Shown here piece by piece: positions 1 to 9,697 of a stretch of 53,709 nt of DNA. The DNA is from Propionibacteriaceae bacterium (GTDB lineage: Bacteria; Actinomycetota; Actinomycetes; Propionibacteriales; Propionibacteriaceae). The position numbers were made by a program, and so were the translations under genes. How positions within the stretch are numbered: the first letter of the stretch is position 1; each line of letters begins with the position of its first letter. The stretch is from assembly GCA_031261485.1 (NCBI GenBank), contig JAISJO010000034.1, forward strand, positions 1 to 53,709. The letters are read 5' to 3'. The notes beneath the pieces are model-generated. The model was given only the letters and a program-made list of their open reading frames with translations, was not told the origin of the DNA and made no database searches.

Positions 1-1519
<1,519 letters not shown>

Positions 1520-1562
1520 GGGGTGGACCTTTCCTTGGTGAATGTGAGTGGTAAGAGTGTTG

Positions 1563-2018
1563 TTAGTGGGAGGCCAGTTGATGACGCAGGTCCGCGATGC
1601 CGGACTCGAAATCCTCAACCGATGCGTAGTTCTGATACACCGACGCGAATCGAAGGTACGCGACTTCGTCGAGTTCGGACAGTGGGGTGAGAATCGCCAA
1701 GCCGATTTCTTCGGCGGGGACTTCCGCAAGACCAGTGGCTCGCAGAGCATCCTCCACACGTTGGCCGAGTTTGGCGAAGTCGATCTCAGCGACTGGGCGG
1801 CCCTTGCAGGCCTTGCGAACTCCCTGGATGACCTTTTCTCGAATGAAAGGCTCAACCACGCCAGAACGCTTGATGACCGCAAGCTGGGTTTGTTCGACGG
1901 TAGTGAATCGCCGCTCACAGGCAGGGCATTGTCTGCGACGACGGATACTTCCGCCGTCGTCAGCGACACGCGAGTCAATGACCCGCGAATCCGGATGCTT
2001 GCAATATGGGCAGTGCAT
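1563..2018 (-). CDS. nrdR: Transcriptional repressor NrdR
   Basis: A 151-residue regulator that senses ATP/dATP and represses ribonucleotide reductase genes. The N-terminal zinc ribbon is MHCPYC with a second CPAC pair at about residues 33-36, followed by the RRFTT motif; the middle is the ATP-cone ([14 protein letters not shown] onward), ending in the conserved FASVYQNY segment. Length matches the family (about 150 aa). The ATG at 2018 gives the canonical MHCPYC start. The gene precedes nrdJ in an apparent operon, and two NrdR-box-like sites lie 71-118 bp upstream, so autoregulation is likely. Confidence 0.98.
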   Translation of the reverse strand: MHCPYCKHPDSRVIDSRVADDGGSIRRRRQCPACERRFTTVEQTQLAVIKRSGVVEPFIREKVIQGVRKACKGRPVAEIDFAKLGQRVEDALRATGLAEVPAEEIGLAILTPLSELDEVAYLRFASVYQNYASVEDFESGIADLRHQLASH

Positions 2019-2088
2019 GGTTCTTCTCTACCTCTTTCGAAACCGCTCGTAAGCAGGTCTGCGTGTCTTCCAGCGAAATCGCGGACAC

Positions 2089-2104
2089 CCACTATACATG
2101 GGGA
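2089..2104. promoter_or_regulatory. nrdR box: NrdR box 1 (proximal)
   Basis: CCACTATACATGGGGA matches the published 16-bp NrdR consensus (ACACTATATATAGTGT-like) at 11 of 16 positions by hand alignment. It overlaps the -10 element of the putative nrdR promoter. Confidence 0.65.
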
Positions 2105-2120
2105 AATCACATCGATGTCA
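2091..2120 (-). promoter_or_regulatory. Putative nrdR-nrdJ promoter
   Basis: On the minus strand a TGACAT (-35-like, 2115-2120) is followed after 18 nt by TATAGT (-10-like, 2091-2096), about 73 nt upstream of the nrdR start. The -10 lies inside the proximal NrdR box and the -35 abuts the distal one, the geometry expected for repression. Promoter assignment is by eye only. Confidence 0.5.
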
Positions 2121-2136
2121 CTACTACATCTAGTGA
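2121..2136. promoter_or_regulatory. nrdR box: NrdR box 2 (distal)
   Basis: CTACTACATCTAGTGA matches the NrdR consensus at 11 of 16 positions. Its centre is 32 bp from the centre of box 1, i.e. three helical turns, which is the usual spacing of paired NrdR boxes and strengthens both calls. Confidence 0.65.
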
Positions 2137-2229
2137 TTCTAGACATTCTGAGTCGGGTGTCAAGAGGACTCGCATCGTGCGCTCACACTCGGCGTGTCTT
2201 AGTGGAAAGTCCTTGTGGACGGGTCTTGT

Positions 2230-2643
2230 CTAGAACCAGATATTACGCACGACGGCCCAGACGAGAGCCAGGATTCCAGCGATGATGAGCCCGTTCTTGG
2301 AGACCCAGGCGGGCAACCAGCGGGTCCCGTATTCTGGGTGGCGTCGCCACTCCACTAGCCACCCGAGAGTGCGCACCCCCAAGAGCACACCAAAGACCAA
2401 ACAAGCCGCGTTGGCCTGCCACGCACCTGCGAGGTCGAGATGCAGGAGCGCAGCCGCCATGTGCGTGCCGCCACAGAAGGGGCACAACACTCCGGTCAAC
2501 GTCCTCAGACCGCAGGGGATTCCAAACCCAGTCGCCATGTACACCCCGGCGAGAACCGCACCCGCGCCCAAAGCAGAGCCAACCGCCACCAAATGGGTCG
2601 CTGGAGGCGGTGCCACACGCCCGATGGACTGGACAGACTGCAT
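2230..2643 (-). CDS. DUF2752 family membrane protein
   Basis: A 137-residue integral membrane protein of unknown function. The diagnostic DUF2752 motif CPFCGGT is present at about residues 54-60 (here followed by His instead of the more common Arg) after the GIPCGLRTLTG stretch. Hydrophobic segments are at about residues 18-40, 80-95 and 115-135. It is transcribed toward nrdR, with the NrdR boxes lying between its stop and nrdR, so nrdR has its own promoter. It is divergent from the RDD gene at 2731. Function is not known for the family; the paired cysteines suggest metal binding or redox chemistry, but that is inference. Confidence 0.8.
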   Translation of the reverse strand: MQSVQSIGRVAPPPATHLVAVGSALGAGAVLAGVYMATGFGIPCGLRTLTGVLCPFCGGTHMAAALLHLDLAGAWQANAACLVFGVLLGVRTLGWLVEWRRHPEYGTRWLPAWVSKNGLIIAGILALVWAVVRNIWF

Positions 2644-2730
2644 ATCTCATGATGACCCCTGGCAAGAACTAAAGACAAATCAATCGCACTTCGCTATCCT
2701 GAAAGCGCCCAGCCTCATGAAAGGACAAAC

Positions 2731-3549
2731 GTGAGTACCGATACCCCTTATCCTCCGAACAATCCCATCCCTGGATACACTCCGCCCGAGGGTGTCCCGC
2801 CCGTTGATGTGCCCCAGGCTCCGCCTGTCGCGCCCAGCATCGATTTGCCCCCAGTCGCACCTCCCCTCGTACCCGGATTCGACTTGCCTGAGGCAGCGCC
2901 CATCACGCCGGTTGCCGCTACTTTCGATGCGTCAGCCCAGCCACCGTGGGGAGCAGTTCCGCAGGCCACGGGCGCGCCAACTCCGGCTTACGGACAATCC
3001 TCGCCCGCACCACAGCCAACACCTGGCTACGGCACAGTTTCCTCCGTTCCGTCCGTCTACGGGGCTGCCCCAATCTCCGGCGCGCCTGTCACTGCCTATC
3101 CCAGCGTTCCGGCTCAGAGCGGCTCCCTCGCCACCTGGGTGCAACGTGTTTTGGGCGGTCTGGTTGACTATGTTCTTCCCGGCATCGGCGGTGGCATCAT
3201 TGCGGGCATCGGCGGCGTTGTGGCCGGAGCCGCCGGTTCTGGTGGAGTGGCGGTCTTCGGTGCGCTACTGACCTTTGTCGGGTACGTGGCGGCATTCGGC
3301 TTCATGGTGTGGAACTCATGGATCGTCCAAGGCAAGACTGGCCAATCCTTGGGCAAGAAATGGCAGAAGCTACGCCTCATCAGCGAGGTCACTGGGCAAA
3401 TCCCTGGAGTTGGCCAGACGATTCTGCGGTACATCCTTCACACCGTCGACACTGCTCCCTGCCTTATCGGGGTGTTTGCTCCTCTCTTCACTCCGAAGAA
3501 GCAGACCTTCTCCGACATGATCATGAAGACTCTCGTCGTCAACGAGTAG
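2731..3549 (+). CDS. RDD-family membrane protein with Pro-rich N-terminal tail
   Basis: A 272-residue protein. The first roughly 125 residues are a Pro/Ala/Gly-rich, presumably cytosolic and disordered tail (many PPV, APP and YG repeats). Residues about 130-270 form an RDD-like membrane domain: a Q-R-x4-L-V-D start in place of the classic Arg-Asp-Asp spacing, glycine-rich helices, the GKTGQSLGKKWQKLRLI segment between helices, and the terminal KKQTFSDMIMKTLVV that is typical of RDD proteins. The GTG start is supported by AAAGGAC seven bases upstream. A hairpin terminator follows the stop. Function unknown; RDD proteins have been implicated in ion or small-molecule transport. Confidence 0.8.
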   Translation: MSTDTPYPPNNPIPGYTPPEGVPPVDVPQAPPVAPSIDLPPVAPPLVPGFDLPEAAPITPVAATFDASAQPPWGAVPQATGAPTPAYGQSSPAPQPTPGYGTVSSVPSVYGAAPISGAPVTAYPSVPAQSGSLATWVQRVLGGLVDYVLPGIGGGIIAGIGGVVAGAAGSGGVAVFGALLTFVGYVAAFGFMVWNSWIVQGKTGQSLGKKWQKLRLISEVTGQIPGVGQTILRYILHTVDTAPCLIGVFAPLFTPKKQTFSDMIMKTLVVNE

Positions 3550-3563
3550 ATATTCGAGACCAC

Positions 3564-3593
3564 AAGGGGGAATCTCTTCGGAGGTTCCCCCTT
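3564..3593 (+). terminator. Hairpin terminator after the RDD gene
   Basis: Perfect 9-bp stem (AAGGGGGAA / TTCCCCCTT) continued by a T-G wobble and CTC/GAG, closed by a TTCG tetraloop: 13 paired positions starting 14 nt after the stop codon. There is no long T-tract after it, but the stem is exceptionally stable. Confidence 0.8.
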
Positions 3594-3774
3594 CGTCATA
3601 CCCGAGGACAGTCAGACAGCCAGGGCATGAGCCGACCGCCACAACATCGCCCCTGGCGCATGACCTCGTCACACTGACGACAGGGGTCAATCAGCGTTTC
3701 CCCGAGGACAGGTACGACTGAAACCGAACCCTCACTGCCTCGCGCCTGGCATCGGGCCGATGCAGAACACGCAA
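3594..3774. other. Intergenic 181 bp, no supported gene
   Basis: Lies between the RDD terminator and the stop of the small membrane protein gene. Short frames exist on both strands but none has a start, ribosome site and recognisable motif together. Confidence 0.6.
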
Positions 3775-4020
3775 TCAGGGCAGAGGAACGTTGGGCACAG
3801 AAAGGAAAGACCACACCATGGTCACCGCCGCACTGGCGAAGACTGTGACCACGGCGCCGACTGCCGCGTATCCCTTCGCCGTAGCCCAAGCCTGGGCTCG
3901 GGCAGCGCGTCGAGCATGGGCGTGGCGCAGACTCGCCGCACTCATTTCCCCCTCAGCGACCAGATGCAGACGATTCCGTGATGACGGTTGCGGAATCCAT
4001 TCGACTTCCAGGGCACTCAT
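3775..4020 (-). CDS. Small SOS-linked single-pass membrane protein (DivS/ChiZ-position)
   Basis: An 81-residue protein: a basic, His/Arg/Ala-rich N-terminal cytosolic part, one transmembrane helix at about residues 50-72 (GYAAVGAVV through TMVWSFL) and a very short outer tail. The ATG at 4020 has AAGGAG five bases upstream. It is divergent from lexA with a LexA box 11 bp from its start, exactly the place occupied by the SOS-induced division inhibitor DivS in Corynebacterium and by ChiZ (Rv2719c) in Mycobacterium; those and Bacillus YneA have an N-terminal helix followed by a LysM or similar domain. No LysM domain is present here. I infer an SOS-induced cell-division or envelope factor; sequence alone does not prove it. 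Confidence 0.6.
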   Translation of the reverse strand: MSALEVEWIPQPSSRNRLHLVAEGEMSAASLRHAHARRAARAQAWATAKGYAAVGAVVTVFASAAVTMVWSFLSVPNVPLP

Positions 4021-4030
4021 TCCAACTCCT

Positions 4031-4046
4031 TAGAACGTATGTTCGA
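4031..4046. promoter_or_regulatory. SOS box: LexA box 1
   Basis: TAGAACGTATGTTCGA, containing the GAAC-N4-GTTC palindrome of the actinobacterial/Bacillus type SOS box. It sits 11 bp upstream of the small membrane protein start and probably represses it. Confidence 0.9.
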
Positions 4047-4075
4047 TTCATTCTTACTCTATTTGACCTCCGAAA

Positions 4076-4091
4076 TCAAACATATGTTCGA
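4076..4091. promoter_or_regulatory. SOS box: LexA box 2
   Basis: TCAAACATATGTTCGA, one mismatch from the symmetrical TCGAACATATGTTCGA. It lies midway in the divergent region. Confidence 0.85.
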
Positions 4092-4149
4092 CTGCGGTGT
4101 GTCGTGTCTCTAGTGAACACCCTAGGTCTGACATTTTTCCGCGACACTA

Positions 4150-4165
4150 TCGAACAGATGTTTGA
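4150..4165. promoter_or_regulatory. SOS box: LexA box 3
   Basis: TCGAACAGATGTTTGA, a near-perfect palindrome ending 31 bp before the lexA start codon; expected to mediate LexA autorepression. Confidence 0.88.
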
Positions 4166-4196
4166 TTCTCATGGGTCAAGCCGCTACCGTGGTCAT

Positions 4197-4871
4197 ATGA
4201 GCGCAAGTGACACCTTCCACGACAACGTGGCCGAACTGCCCGACGGACCTGCGGGCAGGGATGGGCTGACCCTTCGCCAGCGTCGGATTCTCGAAGTCAT
4301 TCAGGCATCTGCGGCCGAGCGCGGCTATCCTCCGACAGTGCGAGAAATCTGCGAACAGGTGGGGCTCAATTCCTCCTCCTCTGTGGCTCATCAACTGCGC
4401 GCACTCGAAGCGCGCGGCTACATCAGACGTGACCCGAATCGTCCTCGCGCCATGGAGGTTCTGCTCCCCGACGATGGTGACACCGAGGCAAGCCCGCCGA
4501 GCGTATCGGTGCCTCTGGTGGGGCGTATCGCTGCTGGCGTTCCCATCGCCGCCGAAGAATGCTTGGAGGATACCTTCGCTCTGCCTCAGCAACTCGTGGG
4601 CCAAGGGACGCTCTTCATGCTGAAAGTCCAGGGCGACTCCATGATCGACGCCGCCATCTGCGACGGCGATTACGTAGTCATCCGTTCTCAGCCCAATGCC
4701 GAGAATGGCGAGATCGTGGCGGCACTCCTGGGCGACGAGGCCACAGTCAAGACCTTCAAGCGCGTGCCCGGGCAGGTGTGGCTCCTGCCCGCCAACCCCT
4801 TGTACTCCCCCATCGACGGTAACCACGCCACCATCTTGGGCAAAGTTGTCGCGGTGCTGCGCAAGGTGTAG
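4197..4871 (+). CDS. lexA: SOS repressor LexA
   Basis: A 224-residue repressor that cleaves itself when RecA filaments form. The N-terminal winged helix contains [12 protein letters not shown] and [19 protein letters not shown] (about residues 27-58). The C-terminal peptidase domain shows the cleavage pair Ala113-Gly114 in RIAAGVP, the nucleophile Ser148 in GDSMID and the general-base Lys185 in TVKTF. The frame is open upstream to 3978, but the ATG at 4197 is preferred because earlier starts would run through the LexA boxes and give a non-family extension. Three LexA boxes lie upstream, divergent from the small membrane protein. Confidence 0.97.
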   Translation: MSASDTFHDNVAELPDGPAGRDGLTLRQRRILEVIQASAAERGYPPTVREICEQVGLNSSSSVAHQLRALEARGYIRRDPNRPRAMEVLLPDDGDTEASPPSVSVPLVGRIAAGVPIAAEECLEDTFALPQQLVGQGTLFMLKVQGDSMIDAAICDGDYVVIRSQPNAENGEIVAALLGDEATVKTFKRVPGQVWLLPANPLYSPIDGNHATILGKVVAVLRKV

Positions 4872-4955
4872 CACTCTCGCCCGTTGGGTGTGAATGGCCT
4901 CGCGCCATCACCTCAGTGGCTCGGTGCCCCACGCCAGCGGCACTTGGTGTCATGC

Positions 4956-6350
4956 CTAGATAGCTCCCGCGATTTCATCGACGAATCGGGAGCGCGTCAC
5001 CGTCCGAGAGTTCACCCTCTCAGACCACGACACGCGAAGGAAGGTTTTTGCCCTTGTCACGCCCACATAGAAGAGTCGGCGCTCCTCCGCCAGGCGAGTT
5101 GGACCTGTGGCGAGTGGATGGGGCAGACCGCCCTCATGAGCCCCCACGATGCAGACGGCTGCCCATTGTTTGCCTTTTGCCGCGTGCAAGGTCCCGACAT
5201 GGACTCCTTCGCGCGCCGAGGGCTCCACGACCGAGGGCCGGGACACAGGTATTCCATTTTCGGCGAGCTCCTGGCCATAGTGTTGGGCTTCCGCGCGAGT
5301 GCGAGTCAAGACTGCCATCTCGGACCATGCGAGCCCTCCACGATCCAGTTCTTTCAGCCACCTGCACACTCTTTCGCGCTCTTGGTCCGGCGTGTCCTGT
5401 CCGGCCAGTGTGACTTCAGGCCCGGCCTCATGAGTCGCGTCCAGGTGGAGCCCCCTTGGATTGAGAGCGTTGGCTACTGCCAGAATCTGCGGCGTCGAAC
5501 GATAATTCCTTGTCAAGTTGAGTTCGGTGGTTCCTCGATGATGGGCTGCGAAGTGCACGAGGTATTCCGGACGCGCGCCTGCGAAGGTGTGAATGGTCTG
5601 CGCGGGGTCCCCCACCACGCACACATCGGAGCGCTCCCCCAGCCACAAATCGAGCAGACGCGCCTGGATGGGCGAGACATCCTGGAACTCATCGACAAGA
5701 AAGTGACGGTAGGTGTCACGCACCTTGACCCGGATGTGACGCTGGGTCGCCAGCAGGGCGACCGCACACAGGAGCACGTCATCGAAGTCGATGACCCGAG
5801 CCGCCTGTTTGGCCTCTTCATAGGCCACGATGGCATCCGCGACACTCTCCGGAGCGGCTCTGGTTACCCGCGATTCATCCAGAGCGAGGCGGACGTAGTC
5901 TTCGGCAAGGACGTTGGACTGCTTCGACCACGCCACCTCCTGGGCCACCTCTGCCAGGCTCGCTGGTGTCGCGGGAAGGCCCGTTCGCTCACAAGCTGCC
6001 CTGACCAAGGCCGTGGTGTCCTCCATGATGTCGGGTAGGTTGACTCCGTAGGCAAGTGGCCAGAAGTATTGCGCTTGTCGCAGGGCTGCCGAATGGAAAG
6101 TCCGGCACTGCACCGATTCCACGCCCATCTGGGCCAAGCGGGAGCGCATTTCATCGGCAGCCGCAACAGTGAATGTCACTGCGAGCGTGGCATGAGGGTC
6201 GAGTTCGCCCTGAGCGGCGGCGTAGGCGATCCTATGGGTCAGGGTGCGAGTCTTGCCGGTCCCTGCACCAGCGATAATCGCCACGGGCGCCCCGAGGTAG
6301 GAGCATGCTCTAGTCTGCTCCTCGTCCAGTGTCTCGTCGGCTTCGCTCAT
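4956..6350 (-). CDS. uvrD2: UvrD2-like superfamily I DNA helicase, short form without HRDC
   Basis: An ATP-dependent 3'-5' helicase of the UvrD/Rep type. Motifs in order: Walker A AGAGTGKT, Ia VTFTVAAADEM, Walker B VDEFQD, III VVGDPAQTIHTFAGA, IV TRNYRST, V GTLHAAKGKQW, VI YVGVTRAKTFLRVSW. All catalytic residues look intact. The protein is 464 residues from the ATG at 6350 (a TTG at 6380 is an alternative), against about 700 for mycobacterial UvrD2, which has an HRDC domain and a four-cysteine module after the motor; both are absent. Assignment to UvrD2 rests on the motor and on synteny with nudC and adnBA, now interrupted by recCBD. Divergent from recC across a 164-bp region. Confidence 0.8.
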   Translation of the reverse strand: MSEADETLDEEQTRACSYLGAPVAIIAGAGTGKTRTLTHRIAYAAAQGELDPHATLAVTFTVAAADEMRSRLAQMGVESVQCRTFHSAALRQAQYFWPLAYGVNLPDIMEDTTALVRAACERTGLPATPASLAEVAQEVAWSKQSNVLAEDYVRLALDESRVTRAAPESVADAIVAYEEAKQAARVIDFDDVLLCAVALLATQRHIRVKVRDTYRHFLVDEFQDVSPIQARLLDLWLGERSDVCVVGDPAQTIHTFAGARPEYLVHFAAHHRGTTELNLTRNYRSTPQILAVANALNPRGLHLDATHEAGPEVTLAGQDTPDQERERVCRWLKELDRGGLAWSEMAVLTRTRAEAQHYGQELAENGIPVSRPSVVEPSAREGVHVGTLHAAKGKQWAAVCIVGAHEGGLPHPLATGPTRLAEERRLFYVGVTRAKTFLRVSWSERVNSRTVTRSRFVDEIAGAI

Positions 6351-6394
6351 GGGTACTACTGTGCCATGGGGGTACGACAAAATCCCAGCACGTG

Positions 6395-6405
6395 GTTCTC
6401 AGAAC
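6395..6405. repeat. 11-bp palindrome in the uvrD2-recC divergent region
   Basis: GTTCTCAGAAC, perfect two-fold symmetry around the central C. It is not a LexA site: the half-sites are inverted relative to GAAC-N4-GTTC. Possible operator. Confidence 0.35.
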
Positions 6406-6425
6406 ACCAACTTGCCCCGCCGACA

Positions 6426-6454
6426 GGCGTCGATCAGTCGTCATCATCGACGCC
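6426..6454. promoter_or_regulatory. 9-bp inverted repeat in the uvrD2-recC divergent region
   Basis: GGCGTCGAT (6426-6434) and ATCGACGCC (6446-6454) are perfect inverted copies separated by 11 bp, so half-sites are 20 bp apart, two helical turns. Placement between divergent DNA-repair genes suggests a dimer operator; a hairpin in the recC leader is the alternative. Confidence 0.45.
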
Positions 6455-6514
6455 AGACAGGGCGCTTGCGGGCGTCGCTGAGAAAATGTCCGGGGTGTGG
6501 ACTACGGTGGTTCC

Positions 6515-9500
6515 ATGATTGTGAGAGCGGCGACCCGAGTGGAGCCACTGGCCGATGATGTGGCCAGATGGCTGGCCGACGCGCGCGACGATCCTTTCGC
6601 AGAAGACGTGCTGCTCACTGGCGATAGTGGCATGTCTCGTTGGCTGGCCCAGCGCCTCAGTCGAAGCCTCGGGGCCGACAAGGGCGATGGGGTGTGCGCT
6701 CGGGTCACATTCACAAGCCTGAGCCGCTTCCTTGGAGACCTTGGTTCCTCTGAACACTCCAACCCTGAACGAGTCCGTGCCTGGTCGCCTGAGGCTCTCT
6801 TCCCCCTTGTCCTTCAGTGTCTTGACCACTTGCCCGAGGAAGTCAATCTCAAGTCCGTCATCGACTACTTGGCCGTGCCCAATCGACCTCGCAGACGTGT
6901 GGAGTTCGCGCGAAGAACCGCCGACCGCCTCGCCTGGCACGCCACGTGGAACCGACCCATGCTCCGCCACTGGGAGGCGGGCAATTTCGTCACCACAGGC
7001 GGCGAACAACTCGACGCGATGGATCGTTGGCAACCTTCCCTGTGGGCCCTGCTGGTGCAGAGTGTGGGTTTGCCCTGGGAATGCGACCCTAGGCCTCCTG
7101 AGTTGGAACGAGTCGCGCGACTGGGAAAGGTGGGGGCCTTCCTCCTGCCTGGAGTCCCCGACCATGAATGGCAAGCATTGCTCGGGCTCGATGACCTCTT
7201 GTCGCGCGCTGGGCGCGAAGTGGCCATCTATGAACTGAGGCAACAACCGTGTGAAGGCTTACGCCGTGTCGCGGGAGAGCATCCTCCGTATCGGATCGTG
7301 GAGCATGAACTCGTGGGGTCGCCCGCAGCCCATCCGACGACGCTGTTGGAGTCACTGCAAGCATCATTGGCAGGAGGAGAGTTGCGCCAATGTCCTCTTG
7401 ACGACTCCCTTCAGATACATCTCAGCCACGGTCCTGATCGCCAGGTGGAGGTCCTCCACGACATCATCCTTGGCCTACTAGAGGGCGACCCAACTCTCGA
7501 ACCCCGAGACATTCTTGTGGTAACCCCGGACCTTGAGCAGTATGGCCCACTTGTCGAGGCCATGTTCTTCAACGGGCCCGGCGCGCAGGCGAGAGTGACG
7601 CCCTCTGGGTTTCAGGCGCAGACCAATCCTGCGATGGAACTCTTGTTCCACGTGCTGAAGGCGGTCAACACTGCGGCAGGGGCCGACTCTTTGTGGGAGT
7701 TGCTTCAATCTCCCCTTGTCATGGAAGGTTTTGAACTCTCGAGCAACGACTCGTTTGCCCTTCGGCGCATGATCGAAGACTCTGGGATTCGATGGGGCGT
7801 CACGCAGACATCGCGTGAAGCCTTCGCCGTGGATGTGGCCGCCAACACGTGGGAATCTGGGCTGGACCGCATGGTTCTCGGACTGGCTCTGTCTTCAGAC
7901 GACCTGCCCGTCCACGAGGGCATGACTGCGATGGACTTGGGCTCAGACGACGCTGCGCGCTTGGTGCGCGCTATCGCTGCGGTCGTCTCGACGGTTTCCC
8001 CACTGACGAGCATCGAAACGCTGGAAGGGGCAGGATGGGTGAGGTTGCTCGTCAACGTGCTCAATGTTCTGTGTCCTGGCCCATCCCTTGAGACAGTCGG
8101 CGCGGTGCAAGCCAGTACAGCCGTCCTCACCGAAGCCCTCGCAGAATTGGGGCCGACCACTTGTCTTGAGGTTGAAGCAGTCTTGCATCTGAGATGGCGC
8201 AGACGCACGCGGCGCTCCAGTCTTCTGCGCGGGGACTTGAACGTGACAAGCCTAGGGACTCTGGACTGTGTCCCCCACCGAGTCCTCATCCACTTAGGGT
8301 TGGATCAGGCCAACTTTCCGCGTCATCGCAGTGAACCTGGCGACCGTGTCGAGACGATCCTTGATCCGCGCGTCCTTGACGCCACGGCCAGGGATCGGTC
8401 GTGGTTTCTCCATTCCGTCCAGTCCGCCCGCCAGAAGTTCATTGCGTTGTGCGTGGGTTTCGATCCGACCACCAATGAGCCCGTCACGGCGCCGACACCA
8501 GTGTTGGAACTTGTCGAGGCTATTGAGTGTGTTTCAGGACAGAAGCTGTCACCGGACCAGGAGACCCTTCCCACCATCGTGACCCATCCGGCTCAACCGT
8601 TCTCCCCGTCCATGAGACCTCGGCACACATTCGATGCGGCAGTCGCACAGGCGGCACAACGGCTGATGGAACCTCGGGTTGTGCCATCAGACTCACAGAT
8701 GTCTTTTCCGACCCGGAGGCCTCCTCGCCGTGACCTCCCTGTCCCGGCGACCATCGAGTTGGACGACATCTGTTCCCTGTTCGCCAATCCTGCGGCGTAC
8801 TGGCTCAAAGGGGTTGGCGTCACGCCATCTTCTCTCAAGTGCGACCCCGCCATGCCATCCGACCTGCCCGTGGACCTCGATTCTCTGGCCCTGTGGAAGA
8901 TGAAGGATCGCTTATTCGGTGCCCTGGGTGCTGGTTTCGATACCGCCCACGCACGGGAAGCGGAGGTGGGCCGCCAGCTCATTCCTCCCCAATCGTGGGG
9001 AAGTGCCCTGGTGGACTCCACTCTCCACACGGTGACACGCTCACGGGCGCGGGTTGCTGACCTGCTCGAGGTCCCTGTGCGGGTCACTGGAGTGCGCCTC
9101 GGGTGGGATGGGCTTCCTGAAGTGCGCGGTTCCGTCTTCATTCGAGGCGGCGACGTCGTCTCAGTACGCGCCGGCAAAGTGAGAGGCAAGCAACTCATCC
9201 GCGCCTGGATACAGGTGCTCGCATTGACCTGTTCTCGACCTGAGCAGTCGTGGCGGGCAGTCGTGGCCGGCGATGACTCGGTGAGAGTCTTGGCTTCGCC
9301 CGAGGCAGATCACGCTGAGCGACTACTCATGCACCTTGTCCACCTGTACCTGGCTGGCCGACAGTCTCCGCTGCCCCTGCCAGCGGACTTTTCCGAACTC
9401 AAGGCTCGAGCATCCGTGCGAGCCCTCAATATCGCGGACTTGGCACGAGACATGTCCGGCTCGTTCGAGTGGAGTGAAGAATGGGTTGCGCTGTGGGAAT

Positions 9501-9697
9501 CCCCCGACAATCTCTTCTCACAACCTCCTCAACGCGGTGATGGACTGGAAGGTGACCCACCGCACGACACACGATTCTGCACCCTACTCACGTCCGTGTA
9601 CGGCCCGCTGCGCGAGGCGATCACTAGGAACGGCGCCGCATCTCGGTTGGCGCCCTCCCCGCGCGCAGCGCTGAGCGAGGAAAGGGGCAGGCCATGA
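6515..9697 (+). CDS. recC: Exodeoxyribonuclease V subunit gamma RecC
   Basis: The non-catalytic subunit of RecBCD that splits duplex DNA and scans for Chi. About 1060 residues, close to the E. coli 1122. The N-terminal RecC signature is visible (GDSGMSRWLAQRLSRSLG, then FTSLSRFLGDL), followed by the helicase-like fold without a Walker A, the RPRRRVEFARRTADRLAWH segment, and the inactive nuclease-like C-terminal part (PATIELDDICSLFANPAAYWLK). I prefer the ATG at 6515 (MIVRAATRV); a GTG at 6497 is also open. The stop overlaps recB by 4 nt (ATGA), indicating translational coupling in a recC-recB-recD operon. Confidence 0.93.
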   Translation: MIVRAATRVEPLADDVARWLADARDDPFAEDVLLTGDSGMSRWLAQRLSRSLGADKGDGVCARVTFTSLSRFLGDLGSSEHSNPERVRAWSPEALFPLVLQCLDHLPEEVNLKSVIDYLAVPNRPRRRVEFARRTADRLAWHATWNRPMLRHWEAGNFVTTGGEQLDAMDRWQPSLWALLVQSVGLPWECDPRPPELERVARLGKVGAFLLPGVPDHEWQALLGLDDLLSRAGREVAIYELRQQPCEGLRRVAGEHPPYRIVEHELVGSPAAHPTTLLESLQASLAGGELRQCPLDDSLQIHLSHGPDRQVEVLHDIILGLLEGDPTLEPRDILVVTPDLEQYGPLVEAMFFNGPGAQARVTPSGFQAQTNPAMELLFHVLKAVNTAAGADSLWELLQSPLVMEGFELSSNDSFALRRMIEDSGIRWGVTQTSREAFAVDVAANTWESGLDRMVLGLALSSDDLPVHEGMTAMDLGSDDAARLVRAIAAVVSTVSPLTSIETLEGAGWVRLLVNVLNVLCPGPSLETVGAVQASTAVLTEALAELGPTTCLEVEAVLHLRWRRRTRRSSLLRGDLNVTSLGTLDCVPHRVLIHLGLDQANFPRHRSEPGDRVETILDPRVLDATARDRSWFLHSVQSARQKFIALCVGFDPTTNEPVTAPTPVLELVEAIECVSGQKLSPDQETLPTIVTHPAQPFSPSMRPRHTFDAAVAQAAQRLMEPRVVPSDSQMSFPTRRPPRRDLPVPATIELDDICSLFANPAAYWLKGVGVTPSSLKCDPAMPSDLPVDLDSLALWKMKDRLFGALGAGFDTAHAREAEVGRQLIPPQSWGSALVDSTLHTVTRSRARVADLLEVPVRVTGVRLGWDGLPEVRGSVFIRGGDVVSVRAGKVRGKQLIRAWIQVLALTCSRPEQSWRAVVAGDDSVRVLASPEADHAERLLMHLVHLYLAGRQSPLPLPADFSELKARASVRALNIADLARDMSGSFEWSEEWVALWESPDNLFSQPPQRGDGLEGDPPHDTRFCTLLTSVYGPLREAITRNGAASRLAPSPRAALSEERGRP

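Noticed and set aside
3596..3774. Possible decayed LysM-like remnant (a GETL-containing frame) downstream of the small membrane protein on the minus strand
   Set aside because: Only four residues resemble LysM, it is in a different frame, and Cys-rich residues around it do not fit the domain.
6395..6405. LexA box in front of recC/uvrD2
   Set aside because: The palindrome has the half-sites in the reverse orientation (GTTC then GAAC) and lacks the 4-bp spacer.
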